Below are positions 15,636 to 25,994 of a stretch of 64,000 bases of DNA, piece by piece. The DNA is from Ferruginibacter sp. (GTDB taxonomy: Bacteria > Bacteroidota > Bacteroidia > Chitinophagales > Chitinophagaceae). The translations under genes and the position numbers were made by a program. The stretch covers positions 1-64,000 of the forward strand of contig NZ_JAQBNR010000068.1 of NCBI RefSeq assembly GCF_028288465.1, read 5' to 3'. The notes beneath the pieces are model-generated. The model made no database searches. It was not told the origin of the DNA and saw only the letters and a list, made by a program, of their open reading frames with translations. Numbering within the stretch: position 1 is the stretch's first letter; each line of letters opens with the position of its first letter.

Positions 15636-17982
15636 ATGATAAAAAATTATTTGAAAATCGCCTGGCGCAGCCTTTTAAAAAACAAAGTATCGTCTGTAAT
15701 TAATATTACTGGTTTGGCGCTTGGCCTTGCTACCAGCATCATCATTATGCTGGTTGTTCTAAAAGAATTCAGTTACGATAAATTCAACGCTCATTTTGAT
15801 GATATTTATTTACTGATGAAGAATCAGAAAGAGATGGATGGCATTTCAACGGGCAGCAGTACCGCAGGACCAATGGCTGCCACTTTCAGGGACGAACTGC
15901 CGGAAACTAAATATGCGGCAAGGGTAAGTTTCTTCGGTAACCAGATCATGAAGGCGGGAGATAAGACCATCTATGAATCTGGAATGTATGCAGAGCCTGA
16001 CATTTTTAATATCATGAGTTTTCCTGCAGTTCAGGGAAATCCCGTTACAGCCTTGCAGGATCCCAATACGGTTGTAATCACTGAGCATACCGCTAAAAAA
16101 TTCTTTGGTGATGAAAATCCAATGGGCAAAATCATTGTGGCGGATGTAAAAAATACCTTCAGGGTTGGGGCGGTTATTAAAGACATCCCAACAAACAGTA
16201 CGCTGCAGTTTGACATGGTATTTCCTTTTAGTTTTTACGCTCTTTCCAACGAGTGGTTAAACAAATGGGATGATAACCGCATTCCAGACCTGGGTGCAGT
16301 TGAAGCCGGCTCAAAACATCGCTTCCGTAAATGCAAAACTAACAAGGCTGTTGCAGCAACGCTCCAGCGACACTACTGTTTCCCTGTTCGTCTATCCGCT
16401 CAGCAAGCTGAGATTGCACCGCAGTTTTAACAACGGAAAGCCGGATGGCGGCGGCATTGAAGTGGTAGTTTTACTGATCGCCCTTGGAGTATTTGTGTTG
16501 TTACTGGCATGTATCAATTTTATGAATATTGCCACTGCACGGTCTGAGCAACGCTCCCGGGAAGTAGGTGTGCGCAAAGTATTGGGTGTGTCACGTAAGC
16601 TGATCGCTTTTCAATTTTTGACCGAAGCCATATTGATGACCTTGCTGGCCTTGGTACTCGCTATTTTTATTGTTGAACTGGTATTGCCTTCTTTTAATCA
16701 ATTCACCGAAAAAAATATTGAGTTTAATTTCAGCGACTGGAAAGTATGGTCGCTGATGGTTGCGATCAGTTTGTTTACGGGTCTTGTTTCTGGCAGCTAT
16801 CCTTCCTTTATCATGAGCCGTTTTAAGGCAATCAAAGTTTTGAAAGGCCGGTTTGCGGAAGGCCGCAGCAGCGCGGGGTTGCGCAAAACACTGGTTACGG
16901 TGCAGTTTGTGATCTCTATCTTTTTTATTATCGCAACTATTGTAATTTATAAACAAATCAACTACGTAAAAAACCGTCCGCTTGGGTACGACCAGGAAAA
17001 TTTAATTGACATTTCGGCCAACGCGGGCCTGGCAAATAAGTTTGGTATTTTTAAAAATGAACTGGCTGAAATCCCGGGCGTTAAAAGCGTAACAGCGGGT
17101 TCAGATAATATTCTCAACTTCGGCGGTGCCGTTACAGGCATCAATTACCCGGGCAAAATTCCGGGGCAGGAAATTTCTATCATTGTATCTTCAGTTCAGT
17201 ATGACTGGACTAAAACAATGGGCATTACAATGCTTGAGGGCCGTGACTTCAGCCCATTATTTACCACTGACACAACAGCCTGCATCATCAACGAAGCTGC
17301 AGTAAAAAAGATGGGATTAAAGACACCCGTTGTTGGAACAAAATTAGACAACACTACCATAGTAGGTGTATTTAAGGATTTTGTTTACAACAATCCCTCC
17401 GGCATTATCGCACCCATGAAGATTTCTTTACAAACAGGCGGCTTGTCGCATTTTTTTGTACGCATCACTAACAATGACCAGTGGCGGCAAACGGTAGCTC
17501 AAATAGAAAAAGCCTCGAAAAAGATTGCTCCCGAATACCCGTTTGAATATTCTTTTACTAAAGCAGATTATAACGAACGTTTTGATAAATGGAGCTCCAT
17601 CGGTGCACTGGCAACGCTGTTTGGGTCGATGGCCATCTTTATCGCTTGCCTGGGACTGTTTGGCTTCTCTTCTTTTCTTGCTGAACGCCGTGGCAAAGAA
17701 ATGTCCATCCGCAAAGTGTTTGGAGCAAGTGCCAAAACGGTCTGGCTGTTACTCTCCGGTGATTTTTTAAAACCTGTTTTTATCGCAATTGCAATCACAA
17801 TTCCTGTCGGTATATGGCTGGTACGTATGCTGCTTTCCAATATCACCTATCACACAGCATTAGATTGGTGGATGTTTGCACTGGCTGGTGGATTGGCCAT
17901 TATTATTGCCTTAATTACCGTCGGCTTCCAGGCCATCAGGGCGGCTATCACTAGTCCGATAAAAAGTTTACAATCAGAATAA
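15636..17982 (+). pseudogene. ABC permease array copy 6, frameshifted (WRLYSSF-like subgroup)
   Basis: Two overlapping frames give one permease of about 781 aa once joined. The 5' frame (from 15636, MIKNYLKIAWRS) aligns with other copies to WDDN, then turns into unrelated residues until a stop at 16430. The 3' frame, open from 16270, continues the homology with AFQTWVQLKP and ends at 17982 (SPIKSLQSE). The switch is explained by one extra base in AACC at about 16276-16278; removing it gives WDDN-AFQTWVQL, matching copies 7 and 9. FtsX block 1: ACINFMNIATARSEQRSREV near 290. Block 2: CLGLFGFSSFLA and RGKEMSIRKVFGAS near 670. The rest is well preserved, so the lesion is recent, a sequencing error, or otherwise tolerated. 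Confidence 0.85.
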
Positions 17983-18057
17983 AAAATATTGCATGTAATC
18001 AGCTGCGTGATTGTTGAAACAGTACTTCCCAATGCCGCCATCTAAACAATAATTCTA

Positions 18058-18094
18058 TGTACGAAATCAGACACCGGTTGTCCGTTTTCGTACA
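18058..18094. promoter_or_regulatory. 37-bp dyad, putative sigma-54 activator site, copy 4
   Basis: TGTACGAAATCAGACA and TTGTCCGTTTTCGTACA around a CCGG centre. Outer arms TGTACGAAA and TTTCGTACA pair completely. The gap to the -24 element is 49 bp. Confidence 0.7.
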
Positions 18095-18142
18095 CTTTAT
18101 TTTAGGAGCTGTCTGTAACCCTTTGCGGTAAAGGGTTTTAGC

Positions 18143-18158
18143 GTGGCATGGCTGTTGT
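18143..18158 (+). promoter_or_regulatory. Sigma-54 (-24/-12) promoter, copy 4
   Basis: GTGGCATGGCTGTTGT, with TGGCATG at 18144-18150 and TTGT at 18155-18158. As in copy 2, an in-frame ATG (18148) lies inside the -24 box and is not a credible start. The CCCTTT...AAAGGG dyad just upstream (about 18118-18136) is best formed here. Confidence 0.75.
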
Positions 18159-18219
18159 AACAATTGTAAAAACGTCAAAACCTGCCCGTACGGCTGGCAG
18201 ACGCCAAAACACCCACCGC

Positions 18220-20643
18220 ATGATTTACAATTATTTCAAAATAGCCTGGAGAAGTTTTTTAAATAACAAAGTCTACAATTCCCTTAATATCCTGGGCTTG
18301 TCTGTAGGCATGGTATGTGCCGGGCTTATTTTTTTATGGGTAGAAGATGAAGTGAATTATGACAAGTTCAATCTGAAAAAAGACCGTATCTATTTCACCA
18401 AAGTCAATCAAAAATATGATACGTATACAGCAACGTTCGGGTCAACGCCGGGCGTAATGGCACCCGCCATGCAGGCGGATATAACTGGTATCGAAAACAC
18501 CTGCCGGGTAACTGAAGATCAGACTTCTTTATTGTTTAAGATGGGTGATAAAGCGATGTATGCCTCCGGTAAATATGCGGATCCATCTTTGTTCAGCATG
18601 TTTACATTGCCATTTGTGCAAGGTAATGCTGCTGTAGCTTTCAACCAGCTGTATTCAATTGTTTTAACGGAGAAAACGGCGACAAAATTTTTTGGTGATG
18701 ACAAAAATGTACTTGGCAAAACCGTTAAAATTGACAACAAACAGGATTATGTTGTGACAGGTATTTTAAAAGACCTGCCTCCAAATTCCACCTTGCAGTT
18801 TGAGTGGGTGGCGCCATTTGAAGTGTATTATAAGCAATCACCCTGGGCGCAAAAATGGGGTAACTCCTGCGTAAGCAGTTATGTTGAATTAAAACATGGC
18901 GCTGACCTGGCTTCAGTAAATAAACAGTTGTACAATTACCTCCAGCAAAAGCAGGGAACCACTACGGCGACGTCACACGCTTTTCTATTTAGTATGAACG
19001 ACTGGCACCTGTATGATGATTTTGATAACGGCAAACAAAGTGGCAATGGCCGTATCGTGTATGTTCGGCTTTTCTCCACCATTGCCTGGATCATCCTGTT
19101 GATAGCCTGTATTAATTTTATGAACCTGGCCACTGCCCGCAGTGAAAAAAGAGCAAGGGAAGTGGGCGTAAGAAAAGTAATGGGTGCAGGTAAAAAAAGG
19201 CTTGTTATCCAGTTTATCAGCGAAGCATTTTTGATGGCCTTTCTTGCAGCGATAGCTGCCATTGTTATTATGATACTTTTGTTGCCGGCTTTCAATTCAC
19301 TGGTACAAAAACAGCTAACACCGGGATTAAACAACCCAATGCATATTATTTCAATTGTTGCGCTGATTCTAGTCTGCGGCTTTGTTGCGGGCAGTTATCC
19401 TTCGTTTTATTTATCCTCCTTTAACCCCATATTTGTATTAAAAGGTTTGAAATTGAAAACTGGCAGTGCAGCCTATATCCGCAAAGGTTTGGTAATTGCG
19501 CAGTTTACTGTTTCCATCGTACTGATCATTGGTACGGTTGTTATTTATCAGCAGATACAGCATGTAAAAAGCCGTAACCTCGGCTTCAATAAAAACAACC
19601 TGGTGCAGATGAACCTGCAGGGTGATATGCTTAAAAATTACAGCGTTATCAAACAGGATCTGATGAGTGCAGGCATTGCAGAAAATGTAGCGGTCACGGA
19701 TCATGAAACCATTTACGACGGCAATAATACCACGGCTGTTGAGTGGCCGGGCAAAGCGCCTACCAGCAACATATTAATATCCCAACGTGTGGTGAGTCCT
19801 GAATTTATTTCCACTGCTGGATTGCAAATTGCATCCGGCAGAGATTTCCAGGAAACGGATATCGTGGAGATGGGTGATAACTTTAAACCTAAAGATTCTA
19901 ACCAGGTTTTCAATGTGATCATCACCCAATCCATGGAAAAAATATTGGGCAATGGCAGTGCCATCGGCAAAACAATGCAACTGCCGGGGCAGAAAGAAAA
20001 TGAATATTTTCATTTAAATGTCACCGGTGTTGTAAATGATTATGTGTACGGCAATATGTACGGCAAGTCGTCGCCCGTGATATTTTATTGTATACCAAAA
20101 TTCACCACACTGATGTACGTGCGTACAAAACCGTCCGGCAATCCTGAGCAGTTGTTAGCCAAAATGGAAACGGTGATGAAAAAAGACAATCCTGCTTATC
20201 CTTTCGAATACAAATTTGTAGATGATCAGTTCAACGAAATGTTTATGAGTGAAATGCTGATCAGTAAACTGTCGCAGGTGTTTGCATCACTGGCCATTCT
20301 TATTTCCTGTCTTGGTTTATTTGGCCTGGCAGCCTATACCGCCGAACGCCGCACAAAAGAAATTGGCGTACGTAAAGTGCTTGGTGCATCTGCAAGCGGC
20401 CTGGCAGGTTTACTGTCTAAAGATTTTTTAAAACTGGTAGGTTTTTCCTGCCTGGTTGCTTTCCCGGTGGCCTGGTTTGTAATGAATAACTGGCTGAAAC
20501 AATACGCTTACCGCATCAGCATTCACTGGCAGATATTTTTAATTGCGGGTGTAGCAGCGATGCTGATAGCAGCTGCCACCGTAAGTTTCCAGGCGTTAAA
20601 GGCAGCGCTGATGAACCCGGTAAAAAGTTTAAAAGCGGAGTGA
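18220..20643 (+). CDS. Duplicated FtsX/MacB-type ABC permease, array copy 7 (WRLYSSF-like subgroup)
   Basis: An 807-aa permease. The start at MIYNYFKIAWRS agrees with the family; the longer frame from 18148 runs through the promoter. The first periplasmic domain ends in the subgroup segment MNDWHLYDDFDNG and GNGRIVYVRLFSTI. FtsX block 1: ACINFMNLATARSEKRAREV near residue 296. Block 2: CLGLFGLAAYTA and RTKEIGVRKVLGAS near 696. A short insertion in the second periplasmic domain (around EMGDNFKPKDSNQ) makes it longer than its closest relatives, copies 3, 6 and 9. It is likely the first gene of a long unit. Confidence 0.92.
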   Translation: MIYNYFKIAWRSFLNNKVYNSLNILGLSVGMVCAGLIFLWVEDEVNYDKFNLKKDRIYFTKVNQKYDTYTATFGSTPGVMAPAMQADITGIENTCRVTEDQTSLLFKMGDKAMYASGKYADPSLFSMFTLPFVQGNAAVAFNQLYSIVLTEKTATKFFGDDKNVLGKTVKIDNKQDYVVTGILKDLPPNSTLQFEWVAPFEVYYKQSPWAQKWGNSCVSSYVELKHGADLASVNKQLYNYLQQKQGTTTATSHAFLFSMNDWHLYDDFDNGKQSGNGRIVYVRLFSTIAWIILLIACINFMNLATARSEKRAREVGVRKVMGAGKKRLVIQFISEAFLMAFLAAIAAIVIMILLLPAFNSLVQKQLTPGLNNPMHIISIVALILVCGFVAGSYPSFYLSSFNPIFVLKGLKLKTGSAAYIRKGLVIAQFTVSIVLIIGTVVIYQQIQHVKSRNLGFNKNNLVQMNLQGDMLKNYSVIKQDLMSAGIAENVAVTDHETIYDGNNTTAVEWPGKAPTSNILISQRVVSPEFISTAGLQIASGRDFQETDIVEMGDNFKPKDSNQVFNVIITQSMEKILGNGSAIGKTMQLPGQKENEYFHLNVTGVVNDYVYGNMYGKSSPVIFYCIPKFTTLMYVRTKPSGNPEQLLAKMETVMKKDNPAYPFEYKFVDDQFNEMFMSEMLISKLSQVFASLAILISCLGLFGLAAYTAERRTKEIGVRKVLGASASGLAGLLSKDFLKLVGFSCLVAFPVAWFVMNNWLKQYAYRISIHWQIFLIAGVAAMLIAAATVSFQALKAALMNPVKSLKAE

Positions 20644-20817
20644 TGGGAACGCGGATGACGCGGATATAGGCAGATAGGAGCGGATTTTTTTGGATAGGAA
20701 TACGGATGCAGCGGATTAAAACGGATCACGGCGGATTATTAATTGAACTCTTTTTTATTATCCGTTAAAATCAGCCCTTATCAGCTAAATCGGCGAATCT
20801 ATAAATATATATACACT
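20644..20817. repeat. Degenerate GCGGAT-type repeat
   Basis: GCGGATGACGCGGATATAGG, ACGGATGCAGCGGATT and ACGGATCACGGCGGATTATT, then TTATCCGTTAAAATCAGCCC. This is the complementary form of the ATCCG repeats at 1-194. An ORF extension of copy 8 into this stretch (from 20743) is therefore not credible. Confidence 0.5.
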
Positions 20818-23184
20818 ATGCTGCAGCACTATTTTAAAATTATGTATCGCAATTTATGGAAGAGTAAATTGTACAGCACCATCAATATTGCCGGGCTGGC
20901 ACTGGGGTTAACCTGTTGTATGCTGATTGTATTGTACAATAAGGATGAGGCCAGCTTTGACCAGTTTCATACAAATAAAAACCAGCTGCACCGGGTGGTT
21001 ACTGCAATTAAAGACGAGAAAGAGAACCGCAAATTGTCGCTCACCAACAGCCCGGTTGGACCTGCCTTTAAGGAAGCATTACCGGAGATAAAAGCCTTTG
21101 TCCGTTTGCAAAATGATTACGCCAATATAAAAAAAGGCACAGAGGTTATTGGGCAGGAAGTACTGAACGCAGATAGTAATTTCTTTGCTGTTTTTTCATT
21201 TCCCCTGCTGGCGGGTGACCCAGCAACGGCGTTAAAAGATCCGGAAGCAGTAGTGTTGACAGAAGATGCCGCCATCAAATATTTCGGCACAACCAATGTA
21301 ATCGGTAAAACGGTAGAAGTTGGCAATCGCGGTGAATTTGCGCCGAAGAAAATAACAGCGGTAGCAAAAAATCCGCCCCAGAATTCTTCTATACAATTTG
21401 ATGTGGTGACGCCTTTTACCGATAAAAGCACGGAGTGGATCGGCTTTTACATGAGTACCTACGTTTTATTGGCAGAAAATGCAAACCCCGAAAAAGTGGC
21501 TTCTAAATTTTCAGGTATTTTTTTCGCCAATGCAAAAGATGAATTAAAAAATGCAAGGGAACAAAATGGCTTTAAAGATGAAATTCATTTTGGCCTGCAA
21601 CCTTTTACTGCCATGCACCTGGACACGGAATACGGCCAGGGCGATTTTAAAAACGCCAGCAAACCCATCTACGCTTATATCCTTACAGGCATTGCCATTT
21701 TTATTTTGCTGATTGCCTGTATCAATTTTATCAATCTTAAACTGGCGCATTCTATTCAAAGGGCCAAGGAAATTGGCGTACGCAAAGTAATGGGCGGTCA
21801 GCGTAAACAGCTCATTAAACAATTTTTAGGAGAATCATTTTTGCTAAGCCTGATTGCTTTTGTTGCGGCTGTTGGTTTAACCATATTGATACTGCCGGTA
21901 TTCAATCAACTGGCTAACAAACAACTTAGTTTTTTCACGCTCTTGGATGCACCCTTGTTACTGACCTATGTATTGTTATTTTTGGTGACAGGATTTATTG
22001 CAGGGTTTTATCCAGCTCTTGTGTTGTCTGGTTTTAATCCATTACAAACCATCTATAACCGGCAAAAATTCCATGGCAAAAATTACCTTACCAAAGGATT
22101 GGTCATCTTTCAGTTTTCACTGGCTACCTTTCTTATCATCACTACGGTACTCATGTATGCCCAGTTTAATTTTTTAACCCATACCGATCTTGGTTATAAT
22201 GATGCCAACACGGCTTTGCTGGATTTAGGCCGGGGAGCCGATCAAAAAAAAGTGGCGTTGTTAAAAGCCGAACTGGCAAAAGAACCATCCATACAAATGG
22301 TTGCAGCCAGCGATGGACATGGCAATATTACCAGCGGAAAAGTGGATGGTAAAGAAATGAGCTTTGCCTACAAACGCATGGACGAAAATTATCTAAGCGC
22401 TCTGCAGATTCCGCTGGTAAAAGGAAGAAATTTATTGAATGGATTTTCCGGCGATTCAACACAATCTGTTGTGATCAATGAAACTTTTGCAAAGCAGGCG
22501 GGATGGACCGATCCGATCGGCAAGCAGGTAGATTTTTTCTGGGCTAACAGGAAAGTAACCGTGGTGGGGGTGGTAAAAGACTATCATTTTGAAGCACTGC
22601 AAAATAAAATAATGCCTTTGCTTTTTGTTGCCGATCCGCATTTTGGTTTCGGGCAGTTGCTTGTAAAACTGACTCCCAATAATATTCCGGATGCGATGCA
22701 AACCATCGCATCCGTTTTTAAAAAAGTGTTTCCGTTTCAGCCGTACAGTTATGTCTTTATGGATTCCAGGAATAAAGACTACTACAAGGGAGAAGCAAAA
22801 TGGAAGCAAATCATTACGTGGGCGGCCCTGCTCTCCATTTTTATCAGTTGTATCGGTTTGTTTGGGTTATCTATTTTATCAACAGAAAAAAGAACAAAAG
22901 AAGTCGGCATCCGCAAAGTATTGGGAGCAAGCGTGCAGAGTGTGGTCACTTTATTATCTGCCAATTTTATACAACTGGTATTGGTAGCATTTATTATTGC
23001 GGCTCCCATTGCCTGGTACGTCAACAACCAATGGCTGCAGCAATTTCCATACAGGATATCGGTGAGCTGGCAGGTGTTTATGTTATCAGGCCTGTCCATG
23101 ATTCTACTGGCTGCAGCTACCATTAGTTTTCAAAGCGTACGGGCTGCATTGATGAACCCGGTGAGGAGTTTGAAGAGTGAATGA
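20818..23184 (+). CDS. Duplicated FtsX/MacB-type ABC permease, array copy 8
   Basis: A 788-aa permease. The start is set at MLQHYFKIMYRNLW, matching the family opening; an upstream in-frame ATG at 20743 would add 25 residues encoded in repeat DNA. First periplasmic domain: LQPFTAMHLDTEYG form. FtsX block 1: ACINFINLKLAHS and RAKEIGVRKVMGG near residue 299. Block 2: CIGLFGLSILST and RTKEVGIRKVLGAS near 677. It ends NPVRSLKSE. The residues between the two FtsX blocks keep VVINETFAKQAG and VVKDYHFEAL. Confidence 0.92.
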   Translation: MLQHYFKIMYRNLWKSKLYSTINIAGLALGLTCCMLIVLYNKDEASFDQFHTNKNQLHRVVTAIKDEKENRKLSLTNSPVGPAFKEALPEIKAFVRLQNDYANIKKGTEVIGQEVLNADSNFFAVFSFPLLAGDPATALKDPEAVVLTEDAAIKYFGTTNVIGKTVEVGNRGEFAPKKITAVAKNPPQNSSIQFDVVTPFTDKSTEWIGFYMSTYVLLAENANPEKVASKFSGIFFANAKDELKNAREQNGFKDEIHFGLQPFTAMHLDTEYGQGDFKNASKPIYAYILTGIAIFILLIACINFINLKLAHSIQRAKEIGVRKVMGGQRKQLIKQFLGESFLLSLIAFVAAVGLTILILPVFNQLANKQLSFFTLLDAPLLLTYVLLFLVTGFIAGFYPALVLSGFNPLQTIYNRQKFHGKNYLTKGLVIFQFSLATFLIITTVLMYAQFNFLTHTDLGYNDANTALLDLGRGADQKKVALLKAELAKEPSIQMVAASDGHGNITSGKVDGKEMSFAYKRMDENYLSALQIPLVKGRNLLNGFSGDSTQSVVINETFAKQAGWTDPIGKQVDFFWANRKVTVVGVVKDYHFEALQNKIMPLLFVADPHFGFGQLLVKLTPNNIPDAMQTIASVFKKVFPFQPYSYVFMDSRNKDYYKGEAKWKQIITWAALLSIFISCIGLFGLSILSTEKRTKEVGIRKVLGASVQSVVTLLSANFIQLVLVAFIIAAPIAWYVNNQWLQQFPYRISVSWQVFMLSGLSMILLAAATISFQSVRAALMNPVRSLKSE

Positions 23185-23417
23185 TTGGAACGCTGATGAC
23201 ACGGAATTAAATGGATCAGGATGGATTTATTTTGAATAGGTACACTGACTATATGGATTAATACTGATTAAGGCAGGATTTTTTTAAAGGCATTTTTGTT
23301 ATCCCAAAAAATCAGCTCTGATCAGTTTAATCAGCGATTCTGTACTGTAAATAGGAAGTCCAACAAAAAAGCAAAAAACGTCTTAACGCTTTAACGGCAA
23401 AAAATAAACGGCTGATC
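23185..23417. repeat. Degenerate GGAT/ATCAG repeat and ACG-rich leader
   Basis: First half: imperfect GATGACACGGATT-like words and ATCAGCTCTGATCAG. The last 45 bp read AACGTCTTAACGCTTTAACGG and an A-run just before the start. Similar leaders precede copies 10 and 12 and the ATPase (for example CTAAACGCCTGAACGGC near 41354). No gene seen. Confidence 0.4.
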
Positions 23418-25802
23418 ATGATACAAAACTTTTTTAAAACTGCCTGGAGGAGCTTGTTAAAAAACAAGGGCTACTCTTTCATTAACATCAGCGGGCTTGC
23501 GGTGGGTATGAGCGTTGCCATCCTGATTGGCTTGTGGGTTTGGGATGAAGTGACCTTTAATAAAAATTTCGACAATTATAACAGCCTTGCGAAAGTGATG
23601 CAGCACCAAACCTTCAACGGTGATGTGGGCACGCAAACTTCCCTGCCGTATTTAACCGGGGAAGAACTCAAAAAAAATTACGGTGATAATTTTAAGTATG
23701 TCTCCATGGCCACGTGGACCAATAACCATATCCTTGCTTTTGGTGAACAGAAAATAACCAAAAGCGGCAATTTTTTAGAACCGCAGATTACGGAGATGTT
23801 GTCGTTGAAAATGCTTAGCGGTACACGTACTGCTTTAAAGGATATTCATTCAGTTATTCTGTCTGCATCAACCGCTAAAGCGTTGTTTGGTACGGTTGAT
23901 CCTGTTGATAAAATAATAAAACTTGACAGCAAGTTTGATGTAAAAGTGACTGGTGTGTATGAAGACCTTCCTTATAACTCTGACTTCAGCAACCTCACTT
24001 TTATAGCGCCCTGGCAGTTGTATATTGACGATAATTATTGGTCGGAGAAAGCGACCAATCCCTGGCGCAATAATTCCTTCCAGGCTTTTGTGCAACTGGC
24101 CGATCATGCAGACCTGGACAAGGTTTCAACGCAAATAAAAGACCTGAAATTAAGAAGGGTGTCCAAAGCAGATGCCGAATTTAAACCCGAGGTATTTCTG
24201 CATCCCATGAGTAAATGGCATTTGTATTCTGAATTTAAAAATGGCATCCAGTCTGGCGGAAGAATGCAATTTGTCTGGTTGTTCGCCATCATCGGATTTT
24301 TTGTGCTGCTGCTGGCCTGCATCAACTTTATGAACCTCAGCACGGCACGTTCTCAAAAGAGAGCCAAGGAGGTGGGTATAAGAAAAGCAATAGGCTCGCA
24401 GCGCGGGCAGCTGATAGGGCAATTTTTTGCAGAATCATTGCTGGTCACATCACTGGCTTTCATATTTGCCCTGTTGATTGTGCAACTTGTGTTGCCATTT
24501 TTTAATGAGATAGCAGATAAGAAAGTGGCCATCCTCTGGAGCAACCCCTTGTTCTGGTTGCTGGGTGTTGCCTTTGTGTTGATCACCGGTTTTATGGCCG
24601 GCAGTTATCCGGCTTTGTACTTATCCTCTTTTAAGCCGGTAAAAATTTTAAAAGGTACTTTCCAGGTGGGCCGTTTTGCTGCAGTTCCCCGAAAAGTACT
24701 GGTGGTACTGCAGTTCACGGTTTCGGTTGTGCTCATCATTGGTACCATCGTTGTTTTTAACCAAATACAATATGCAAGAAACCGTCCTGTAGGTTACAGC
24801 CGGGACGGCTTGCTAAGCATTTACCTGCGCACTGAAAATATTCACAAACACTTTGATGCGGTAAGCGACGAATTGAAAAGCTCCGGTGCTGTATCGGAAA
24901 TTTCAGAAGCTTCCAGTGCAACTACTTATGTTGATGAACAGGACAATGGATTTGACTGGAAAGGAAAGCCACCTTCCGTTCAGGGGGATTTTGGCGTAGT
25001 ATATGTGTCGCCTGATTTTGGTAAAACGATTGGCTGGCATATTAAAGAAGGACGGGATTTTTCAAAAGAATTTAAGACGGATTCTTTCGGAATTATACTC
25101 AACGAAACGGCTGTTAAATTTATGGGGCTGCAACATCCTGTAGATGAAGTCATCAACTGGGATGGCAAAGCGTATCATGTAGTAGGCGTTGTAAAAGATA
25201 TGGTAATGCAATCGCCCTATGAGCCGGTATTCCGGACGGTTTTTGTTACCAACAACGATCCGCAGTCTGTTATCAATATCCGTATCAATCCCGCTACCAG
25301 TACAGCAGCGGCACTTGCAAAAATTGAAAAGGTTTTTAAAACATACAATCCCGATCAGCCTTTTGGATACCAGTTTACCAACGATGATTACGCCCGGAAA
25401 TTTGGTGATGAAAAACGCATCGGTACACTGGCCAGCTGCTTTGCCATCTTAGCGACTTTCATTTCCTGCCTTGGTATTTTCGGACTGGCTTCTTTTACCG
25501 CAGAGCAGCGCACCAAAGAAATTGGCGTACGCAAAGTAAATGGCGCCTCTGTATTTAATCTGTGGCAATTGCTTTCAAAAGATTTTGTGATGCTGGTATT
25601 TATTTCTTTTTTAATTGCTACACCCATCGCCTGGTACAGCATGCACAACTGGCTGAAAACATATGAGTATAAAACCGGTATTTCCGGGTGGATTTTTGTG
25701 TTGGTTTGTCTGGGCGCATTGCTGATTACTTTACTAACGGTCAGTTATCAAAGCATTAAAGCGGCAGTGATGAACCCGGTGAAGAGTTTGAAGAGTGAGT
25801 AA
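23418..25802 (+). CDS. Duplicated FtsX/MacB-type ABC permease, array copy 9 (WRLYSSF-like subgroup)
   Basis: A 794-aa permease starting MIQNFFKTAWRS. The subgroup segment appears as MSKWHLYSEFKNG and SGGRMQFVWLFAII. FtsX block 1: ACINFMNLSTARSQKRAKEV near residue 300. Block 2: CLGIFGLASFTA and RTKEIGVRKVNGAS near 683, with Asn in place of the common Leu. The first periplasmic domain contains an extended hydrophilic loop after TM1 (VTFNKNFDNYNSL). It ends NPVKSLKSE. It has no sigma-54 cassette and is presumably read from promoter 4 or an unrecognised promoter. Confidence 0.92.
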   Translation: MIQNFFKTAWRSLLKNKGYSFINISGLAVGMSVAILIGLWVWDEVTFNKNFDNYNSLAKVMQHQTFNGDVGTQTSLPYLTGEELKKNYGDNFKYVSMATWTNNHILAFGEQKITKSGNFLEPQITEMLSLKMLSGTRTALKDIHSVILSASTAKALFGTVDPVDKIIKLDSKFDVKVTGVYEDLPYNSDFSNLTFIAPWQLYIDDNYWSEKATNPWRNNSFQAFVQLADHADLDKVSTQIKDLKLRRVSKADAEFKPEVFLHPMSKWHLYSEFKNGIQSGGRMQFVWLFAIIGFFVLLLACINFMNLSTARSQKRAKEVGIRKAIGSQRGQLIGQFFAESLLVTSLAFIFALLIVQLVLPFFNEIADKKVAILWSNPLFWLLGVAFVLITGFMAGSYPALYLSSFKPVKILKGTFQVGRFAAVPRKVLVVLQFTVSVVLIIGTIVVFNQIQYARNRPVGYSRDGLLSIYLRTENIHKHFDAVSDELKSSGAVSEISEASSATTYVDEQDNGFDWKGKPPSVQGDFGVVYVSPDFGKTIGWHIKEGRDFSKEFKTDSFGIILNETAVKFMGLQHPVDEVINWDGKAYHVVGVVKDMVMQSPYEPVFRTVFVTNNDPQSVINIRINPATSTAAALAKIEKVFKTYNPDQPFGYQFTNDDYARKFGDEKRIGTLASCFAILATFISCLGIFGLASFTAEQRTKEIGVRKVNGASVFNLWQLLSKDFVMLVFISFLIATPIAWYSMHNWLKTYEYKTGISGWIFVLVCLGALLITLLTVSYQSIKAAVMNPVKSLKSE

Positions 25803-25994
25803 AAAGAAGCTCCCTAAATCCGCCAGGGGACTTTTGAAGAGCTTAACAATTCGATCGTTTAGCGCATAGGTGATTTAAAAAGAGCTACGAATTAGCAAGC
25901 TGCTACCATAGGAGGTAGGCGGTTTTCCAAGATTAAAAAACTTAACACTTTACCGGAAAAAAAATAAAAATACAAACGCCTTAACAGTCAAACA

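Noticed and set aside
16270-16430. Programmed frameshift in permease copy 6
   Set aside because: No slippery heptamer or downstream structure at the AACC site, and no other copy shows the shift.
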